NCBI GenBank assembly: GCA_002315795.1
Contig: DCIF01000101.1
Location: 1-19,003, forward strand
Direction of reading: 5' to 3'
Length of the DNA: 19,003 nucleotides
Source of the DNA: Bacteroidales bacterium UBA1733
GTDB taxonomy: Bacteria; Bacteroidota; Bacteroidia; Bacteroidales; UBA3663
The notes below the pieces were generated by a model. It was not told the DNA's origin. It worked only from the letters and a program-made list of their open reading frames with translations, and did not search any database. The translations under genes and the position numbers were made by a program. This document shows positions 14,971-19,003 of this stretch, piece by piece (the first letter of the stretch is position 1; every line of letters begins with the position of its first letter).

Positions 14971-14984
14971 CGCCCAAAGGGCGC
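14970..14984. promoter_or_regulatory. GCGCCC-AAA-GGGCGC palindrome at the transcription start
   Basis: A perfect inverted repeat of 6 bp arms with a 3 nt loop. It begins on the last base of the -7 box, so it covers the predicted transcription start. In a type VII toxin-antitoxin locus this is where an autoregulatory operator would sit; it could equally be a 5' hairpin in the message. Confidence 0.55.
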
Positions 14985-15006
14985 CATTCGTCCACTAATC
15001 TAGGTT

Positions 15007-15303
15007 ATGACAGCATCTATTATTGAACCAATCAAGGCATATTTCCGCACACAACCTATCAAGAAAGCATGGGTGTTCGGATCATTCAGTCGTGGAGAAG
15101 AACGCCAGGACTCTGATGTCGATATCCTTGTACAGTATGACCGTTCTAACCAGCATGTAGGTCTCTTCACCATCGTCCGTATCAAGCAGCAGCTCGAGCA
15201 GATAGTAGGTCGAGAAGTAGATCTCGTAGAAGACGGGACCCTCATGCCGTTTGCCGTAGAATCTGCCAATCATGATAAAATCCTAATCTACGAAAAAGCA
15301 TGA
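15007..15303 (+). CDS. mntA: MntA-type antitoxin (minimal nucleotidyltransferase)
   Basis: A 98-residue MNT-fold nucleotidyltransferase. The family motif GS-x10-DxD is exact (GSFSRGEERQDSDVDI: Gly25-Ser26, Asp37, Asp39), and a third acidic residue is at Asp72 (EVDLVE). In characterised pairs MntA transfers AMP to a tyrosine of HepT, neutralising the toxin. The stop overlaps the hepT start by four bases (ATGA), so the two are coupled. It has its own promoter and palindrome. The name is by family; some such pairs act as defence or plasmid-stability modules. Confidence 0.9.
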   Translation: MTASIIEPIKAYFRTQPIKKAWVFGSFSRGEERQDSDVDILVQYDRSNQHVGLFTIVRIKQQLEQIVGREVDLVEDGTLMPFAVESANHDKILIYEKA

Positions 15304-15659
15304 GAGAGACAGTAAGAGACATCGAGCGACTTCGCCATATCCTCGAGCAGATAGATGCACTCATTGACCTTGTTCCTAAGCTCTCCTTCGAGACATTCGA
15401 CAAGGACAAAGTTCGTTACTATGGCATAGTCAAGATGACAGAAATAATTGGTGAAGCTGCCTACAAGCTTACAGATGAGTTCAAAGAGGGCCATCCTGAG
15501 GTACCATGGAACGTCATTAAAGGCATGCGCCATTATCTCGTCCATGAGTACTATCAAGTCAGTAAAGAAGGTCTTTGGGATACCCTCATCAACGATCTTC
15601 CAGAGCTTCGACCTTTCATTAAGAAGTACATCGAAGAACTATCCCAACAGCCAAATTAA
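15300..15659 (+). CDS. hepT: HepT-like HEPN-domain toxin
   Basis: A 119-residue all-helical HEPN protein. The active-site motif is RHYLVHEY (Arg77-x4-His82, then Tyr84), matching Rx4HxY; HEPN toxins of this type are RNases, and the tyrosine is the AMPylation target of MntA in the studied pair. It follows mntA with a four-base overlap. The end is normal, 50 nt before the terminator stem at 15709. A direct RNase activity here is inferred from the motif. Confidence 0.9.
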   Translation: MRETVRDIERLRHILEQIDALIDLVPKLSFETFDKDKVRYYGIVKMTEIIGEAAYKLTDEFKEGHPEVPWNVIKGMRHYLVHEYYQVSKEGLWDTLINDLPELRPFIKKYIEELSQQPN

Positions 15660-15708
15660 TGTTGGCACATTTGAGGCGGTAGCAAAATCTCCACAAAAAA
15701 TCAAATAA

Positions 15709-15758
15709 CAAATATCAGCACCCCACACGACAATCTGTGATAAGGGTGCTGATATTTG
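15709..15758. terminator. Perfect 15 bp stem between hepT and argD (bidirectional terminator)
   Basis: CAAATATCAGCACCC (15709-15723) pairs perfectly with GGGTGCTGATATTTG (15744-15758) around a 20 nt loop that holds a further CACA/TGTG mini-stem. On the minus strand (argD direction) it is followed by TTATTTGATTTTTTG, a good T-run; on the plus strand only a weak one follows. Confidence 0.8.
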
Positions 15759-15791
15759 CTATTGATATTTACTACTAGCTATTTACGCTTA

Positions 15792-16925
15792 TTATCCTTT
15801 CAGCGCTGCAGCAAAACGCTCGAGGAAGAGATCGCATTCCTTTTTGGTGATGCAGAGTGGAGGAAGGATGCGGAGTACGTTGGTGCCGGCAGCACCGGTG
15901 AAGACATGCTGTTCGTAGAGGAGACGGTTACGAACCTCCTTGTAAGGATACTCAAACTCGATACCAATCATGAGACCCTTACCACGAAGTTCTTTCAAGC
16001 CAGGGATGTTCATGGCCTTGAGACCATTCATGAGGTACTCGCCAAGCTCTGCAGCATTCTGCACGAGGTGGTTCTCCTCAATGACGTCGAGCACAGTACA
16101 TGCCAAAGCACAGCCAAGGTGATTGCCACCGAAAGTGGTACCAAGCTGACCATAGACAGGCTTGAACATCGGAGAGATCAGGACGCCAGCAAAAGGATAG
16201 CCATTGGCAATACCCTTAGCTACGGTGATGATATCTGGCTCAATTCCATAGTGCTGGTGAGCGAAGAACTTACCAGAGCGGCCATAACCTGACTGGATCT
16301 CATCGAGAATCAGGACCACGCCATTCTCAGCAGTGACCTTGCGGAGCTCCTGCATGAACTCGGTCGTTGGAATGTGGATACCACCTACACCAGAGATTCC
16401 CTCAATGATGACAGCTGCCACATCGCCATTAGCAATGCTGGCCTTGATGCCTTCGATATCGCCAAGCTCAAAGAAATCTACTGGGAAAGTAGCATTGATT
16501 GGAGCCTGTATCTTAGGGTTCTGTGTAACGTTGACAGCAGCAGAAGTACGACCATGGAAAGCATGACCGAATGCGATAACCTTTTTCTTGCCAGTGTAGA
16601 AAGAAGCCAGCTTCAGCGCATTCTCATTGGCCTCAGCACCTGAGTTGATCAGGAACAGCTGCCAGTCTTCATAACCACAAGCTTTACCAAGCTTCTCAGC
16701 TAACTTGACCTGTAAAGGGTTCTTAACTGCATTAGAATAAAAGCTCAGCTTTGCAGCCTGCTCCTGCATGGTCTGCAGGTATTTTGGATGTGCGTGACCG
16801 ATAGAGATCACTGCGTGGCCACCGTAGAAGTCTAAGTACTCCTGGCCTTTGTCGTCATAGACATAAGCACCCTGGCCATAATCAACGGTTACGTCGAAAA
16901 GTGGATATACGTCAAAAAGTTTCAT
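15792..16925 (-). CDS. argD: Acetylornithine/N-succinylornithine aminotransferase
   Basis: A 377-residue PLP-dependent class III aminotransferase of arginine biosynthesis. Marks: NSGAEANENALKLA (94-107), FHGRTSAA (123-130), LDEIQSGYGRSGKF (207-220), and the PLP lysine Lys237 in TVAKGIANGYPFAG. It converts the acyl-glutamate semialdehyde to acyl-ornithine. In Bacteroides the pathway uses succinylated rather than acetylated intermediates, as shown for the transcarbamylase of B. fragilis, so the natural substrate here may be N-succinyl. It starts two bases after argC stops and is the last gene of the unit before the terminator stem. In relatives proC can follow; here it does not. Confidence 0.93.
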   Translation of the reverse strand: MKLFDVYPLFDVTVDYGQGAYVYDDKGQEYLDFYGGHAVISIGHAHPKYLQTMQEQAAKLSFYSNAVKNPLQVKLAEKLGKACGYEDWQLFLINSGAEANENALKLASFYTGKKKVIAFGHAFHGRTSAAVNVTQNPKIQAPINATFPVDFFELGDIEGIKASIANGDVAAVIIEGISGVGGIHIPTTEFMQELRKVTAENGVVLILDEIQSGYGRSGKFFAHQHYGIEPDIITVAKGIANGYPFAGVLISPMFKPVYGQLGTTFGGNHLGCALACTVLDVIEENHLVQNAAELGEYLMNGLKAMNIPGLKELRGKGLMIGIEFEYPYKEVRNRLLYEQHVFTGAAGTNVLRILPPLCITKKECDLFLERFAAALKG

Positions 16926-16927
16926 AA

Positions 16928-18007
16928 TTAGAATGCAATTGCTTTAAGGTTCAAACCAGCCTTCTCATCAATACCGAACATGAGGTTCATATTCTGGACA
17001 GCCTGACCGACAGCACCTTTGAGAAGGTTATCGATCATAGAAGTGATGACAACTTTACGACCGAAGACCTCAACGTGAACGAGGGCCTTGTTGGTACCGA
17101 CTACCTGCTTCAGATCGAGTGCAGAATCACAGTAATGTGTGAAAGTGGCGTCCTTATAGAAGTCCTTATAGAGCGCTACGATCTCTTCTTTAACTACTGG
17201 CTTATCGAGCTTGACAACCTCAGTGCAGAAGATGCCACGAGCGAAGTCGCCACGATAGGGGATGAAATCGACTGTAATTACCTCTCCATCTGTAGCTGAG
17301 AAAGCATCTGGCTCGTTGAGAGTATCAGCTACACGTGGAGTCGCTTCTGGACGCAGTTCGTTGAGCGTCTGAGTAATCTCATGCAAATGCTGATGCGTAA
17401 AGAGCTTATAGACGCTGAAGTTATCGTTACGCCAAGAGAAATGCGTGGTAGCACCTGGCTTCTGACCAGCACCAGTAGAACCGGTGATGGCATTGACTGC
17501 GATATCGTTGGTCAGAAGACCTGCCTTAGCCAATGGAAGGAGACCCTCCTGGATACAGGTAGCAAAGCAACCAGGATTAGCCAGATACTGACACTTCTTG
17601 ATTTCTTCACGGTGGATCTCTGGCAGTCCATAAACCCACTGAGAGAGCTTGATGCCACCTGTGACAGTATCTTCCTTGCCAGCTTTAAGATCTGCCATTG
17701 CAAGACGGAAGTCCTGCGCTAAGTCAACGATCTTGACATGGGCAGGGATCTTATGCTCCTTAAGGAATGCTTCGCTCTTGCCATGACCGAAACAGAAGAA
17801 GATGACATCGACCTGATCAAATGGCATCTGATCGGTGAAACACAGTTCGGTATCTCCGAGAAGACCTTCGTGCACATCGCAAACGCGATTGCCAGCATTC
17901 GACTCGCTGTTAGCAAACACGATCTCCACCTCTGGGTGGTTGATTAAAATACGAAGCAGCTCACCACCTGTGTAGCCAGCTGCTCCTAAAATTCCTACTT
18001 TGATCAT
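16928..18007 (-). CDS. argC: N-acetyl(succinyl)-gamma-glutamyl-phosphate reductase
   Basis: A 359-residue NADPH-dependent reductase making the acyl-glutamate semialdehyde used by ArgD. The N-terminal Rossmann loop is GAAGYTGGELLR (8-19). The catalytic cysteine is Cys147 in ANPGCFATC. A histidine-rich stretch (FTHQHLHEI) and GSTGAGQKPG follow, as expected. Length is in the usual range. It lies 9 nt after pspC and 2 nt before argD, so the three are co-transcribed. The acyl group may be succinyl in this phylum. Confidence 0.95.
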   Translation of the reverse strand: MIKVGILGAAGYTGGELLRILINHPEVEIVFANSESNAGNRVCDVHEGLLGDTELCFTDQMPFDQVDVIFFCFGHGKSEAFLKEHKIPAHVKIVDLAQDFRLAMADLKAGKEDTVTGGIKLSQWVYGLPEIHREEIKKCQYLANPGCFATCIQEGLLPLAKAGLLTNDIAVNAITGSTGAGQKPGATTHFSWRNDNFSVYKLFTHQHLHEITQTLNELRPEATPRVADTLNEPDAFSATDGEVITVDFIPYRGDFARGIFCTEVVKLDKPVVKEEIVALYKDFYKDATFTHYCDSALDLKQVVGTNKALVHVEVFGRKVVITSMIDNLLKGAVGQAVQNMNLMFGIDEKAGLNLKAIAF

Positions 18008-18016
18008 TCTAACAAA

Positions 18017-18199
18017 TTATTCGTTAGGAAGTACAAGTGCACAAATGATATAAAGCAACAGGCCACAACCAGCGAAAAGTACACTACAAAGCCAAATGAT
18101 ACGCATGATGGTTGGATCGATGCCAAAGAAGTTAGCCACACCTGCGCATACGCCACAGAGCTTCTTATCAGTTGAAGATTTTGTCAGTTTATTTGCCAT
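18017..18199 (-). CDS. PspC-domain small membrane protein
   Basis: A 60-residue PspC-domain protein: KKLCGVCAGVANFFGIDPTI followed by a membrane segment (IIWLCSVLFAGCGLLLYIIC) and a short tail. PspC domains sit in the inner membrane and are linked to envelope stress in other bacteria; the role of the stand-alone form is unknown. An upstream in-frame ATG (18271) would add 24 residues read through a heptamer repeat, so the ATG at 18199 (MANKLTK) is preferred. It is inserted between argG and argC, which is unexpected in an arginine cluster; no separate promoter was found. Confidence 0.85.
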   Translation of the reverse strand: MANKLTKSSTDKKLCGVCAGVANFFGIDPTIMRIIWLCSVLFAGCGLLLYIICALVLPNE

Positions 18200-18202
18200 A
18201 AG

Positions 18203-18237
18203 AATAATGATTAATGAATAATTAATAATGAATAATA
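18203..18237 (-). repeat. Heptanucleotide tandem repeat before pspC
   Basis: On the plus strand: AATAATG, ATTAATG, AATAATT, AATAATG, AATAATA, five units in 7 bp register, starting 4 bp upstream of the pspC start codon. The remaining gap to argG (18238-18310) is A/T-rich with a weak CAATAA/TTATTG inverted pair and no recognisable promoter. Confidence 0.85.
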
Positions 18238-18310
18238 TCTGCTGTCTGTGACAAGAAATCTCATGCAGCAATAACTATTAATAATACATTATCAATTATT
18301 GATTTGTTAT

Positions 18311-19003
18311 TTATCTCTGCTCCTCAGGATGAACAGAATAGTATGCACGCAGCGGAGTAGAGGTTACCTTGATGAAGCCCTTAGCATCCTCAGAGGTCCA
18401 AGCCTTAGCGGTCTCGCCATACTCACCGAGCTTGTTGTGAACGAGATCGTCTGGAGTGTCAGCACCTACGGTCTGGAAGCTGTAAGGACGGAGCTCGAGA
18501 GTAACGACACCATTGACGTTACGCTGTGAGCTCTCGAGCATGGCCTCCATATCTGGCATCACTGGCTCAAGATACTGGCTCTCGTGAAGGAACATGCCAT
18601 ACCAGTTAGAGACCTGATCCTTCCAGTACTGCTGCCACTTAGAGAGGGTATATTTCTCAAGGAAACGGTGAGCTGCAATGATAAGCATTGGAGCTGCAGC
18701 CTCGAAACCTACACGACCCTTGATACCGATGATGGTATCACCCACGTGACAGTCACGACCGATAGCGTATGCTGCACCAATCTTCTCTACCTCCTGGATA
18801 GCCTTGATCTTATCTTCGAACTCAACGCCATTGACACTGCAGATCTCGCCCTTCTTGAAACCGATAGAGAGGATCTCTGACTCAGTCTTGGTAGGGTGCT
18901 TCAGATAAGCGCTCTCAGGAAGGCCCTGCTTAGAGTCGAGGATCTCGCCACCACAGATAGAAGTACCCCAGATACCTACGTTATAGCTGTACTTGAGTTT
19001 GGT
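18311..19003 (-). CDS. argG: Argininosuccinate synthase (C-terminal part, runs off window)
   Basis: The last 230 residues of ArgG; the N-terminal ATP-binding domain lies beyond the window edge. The visible part begins TKLKYSYNVGIWGTSICGGE, with GRDCHVGDTIIGIKGRVGFE further on, then EKYTLSKWQQYWKDQVSNWY and QRNVNGVVTLELRPYSF, all typical of the synthetase domain and C-terminal helix of Bacteroidota ArgG. It joins citrulline and aspartate using ATP. It would be upstream of pspC-argC-argD in the same transcription direction, as argG-argC-argD is in Bacteroides. The frame is open from the window edge to the TAA at 18311-18313. Confidence 0.95.
   Translation of the reverse strand, partial: TKLKYSYNVGIWGTSICGGEILDSKQGLPESAYLKHPTKTESEILSIGFKKGEICSVNGVEFEDKIKAIQEVEKIGAAYAIGRDCHVGDTIIGIKGRVGFEAAAPMLIIAAHRFLEKYTLSKWQQYWKDQVSNWYGMFLHESQYLEPVMPDMEAMLESSQRNVNGVVTLELRPYSFQTVGADTPDDLVHNKLGEYGETAKAWTSEDAKGFIKVTSTPLRAYYSVHPEEQR

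Noticed and set aside
18200..18271. N-terminal extension of PspC from ATG 18271
   Set aside because: The extension is translated repeat sequence with no domain similarity; MANKLTK at 18199 is a normal start.

Overview
The window looks like chromosomal DNA from a Bacteroidota species, most likely Prevotella/Segatella-like. The main reasons are repeated promoters of the Bacteroidota type (TTTG, a 19-20 nt spacer, then TAnnTTTG), lipoproteins whose anchor cysteine is followed by Ser-Asp-Asp, a fused ResB-CcsA cytochrome c assembly protein, and an argG/argC/argD cluster with Bacteroidota-type sequences. The genus is an inference. No tRNA, rRNA, CRISPR array or insertion sequence was seen.

Layout. 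1-469: a decayed remnant of an AAA-ATPase/PD-(D/E)XK nuclease gene that keeps its promoters. 466-8165: a hemerythrin-LuxR regulator (minus strand) divergent from a tightly packed four-gene operon: outer-membrane porin, imelysin-family lipoprotein, di-haem oxidoreductase lipoprotein, and CcsBA haem lyase. The last two junctions overlap (TAATG). CcsBA would attach the haems of its upstream neighbour, so I read this as one envelope haem/iron redox module, perhaps controlled by the divergent diiron sensor. 8213-10940 (minus): a carboxylesterase lipoprotein, a broken lrgA/cidA-type holin-like gene not previously obvious as an ORF, and a LysR regulator. 11118-11780 (plus): two small proteins of unknown function behind a promoter with candidate LysR boxes. 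11811-12008: a terminator, then a striking degenerate tandem array of about 21 bp units. 12005-14851: lgt (minus) divergent from a cytidylate-kinase-like gene and xseA (plus). 14939-15659: a MntA/HepT toxin-antitoxin pair with a palindrome at its transcription start. 15709-19003 (minus): an arginine biosynthesis cluster argG (partial)-pspC-argC-argD, closed by a perfect 15 bp stem.

The most unusual non-coding signals are the eight-unit array at 11856-12008, whose spacing averages 20.9 bp (two DNA turns), and three unrelated heptanucleotide tandem repeats, each just upstream of a start codon (imelysin, lgt, pspC). Two gene remnants (nuclease and lrgA) show ongoing decay. All functional calls come from reading the sequence; no database search was run.
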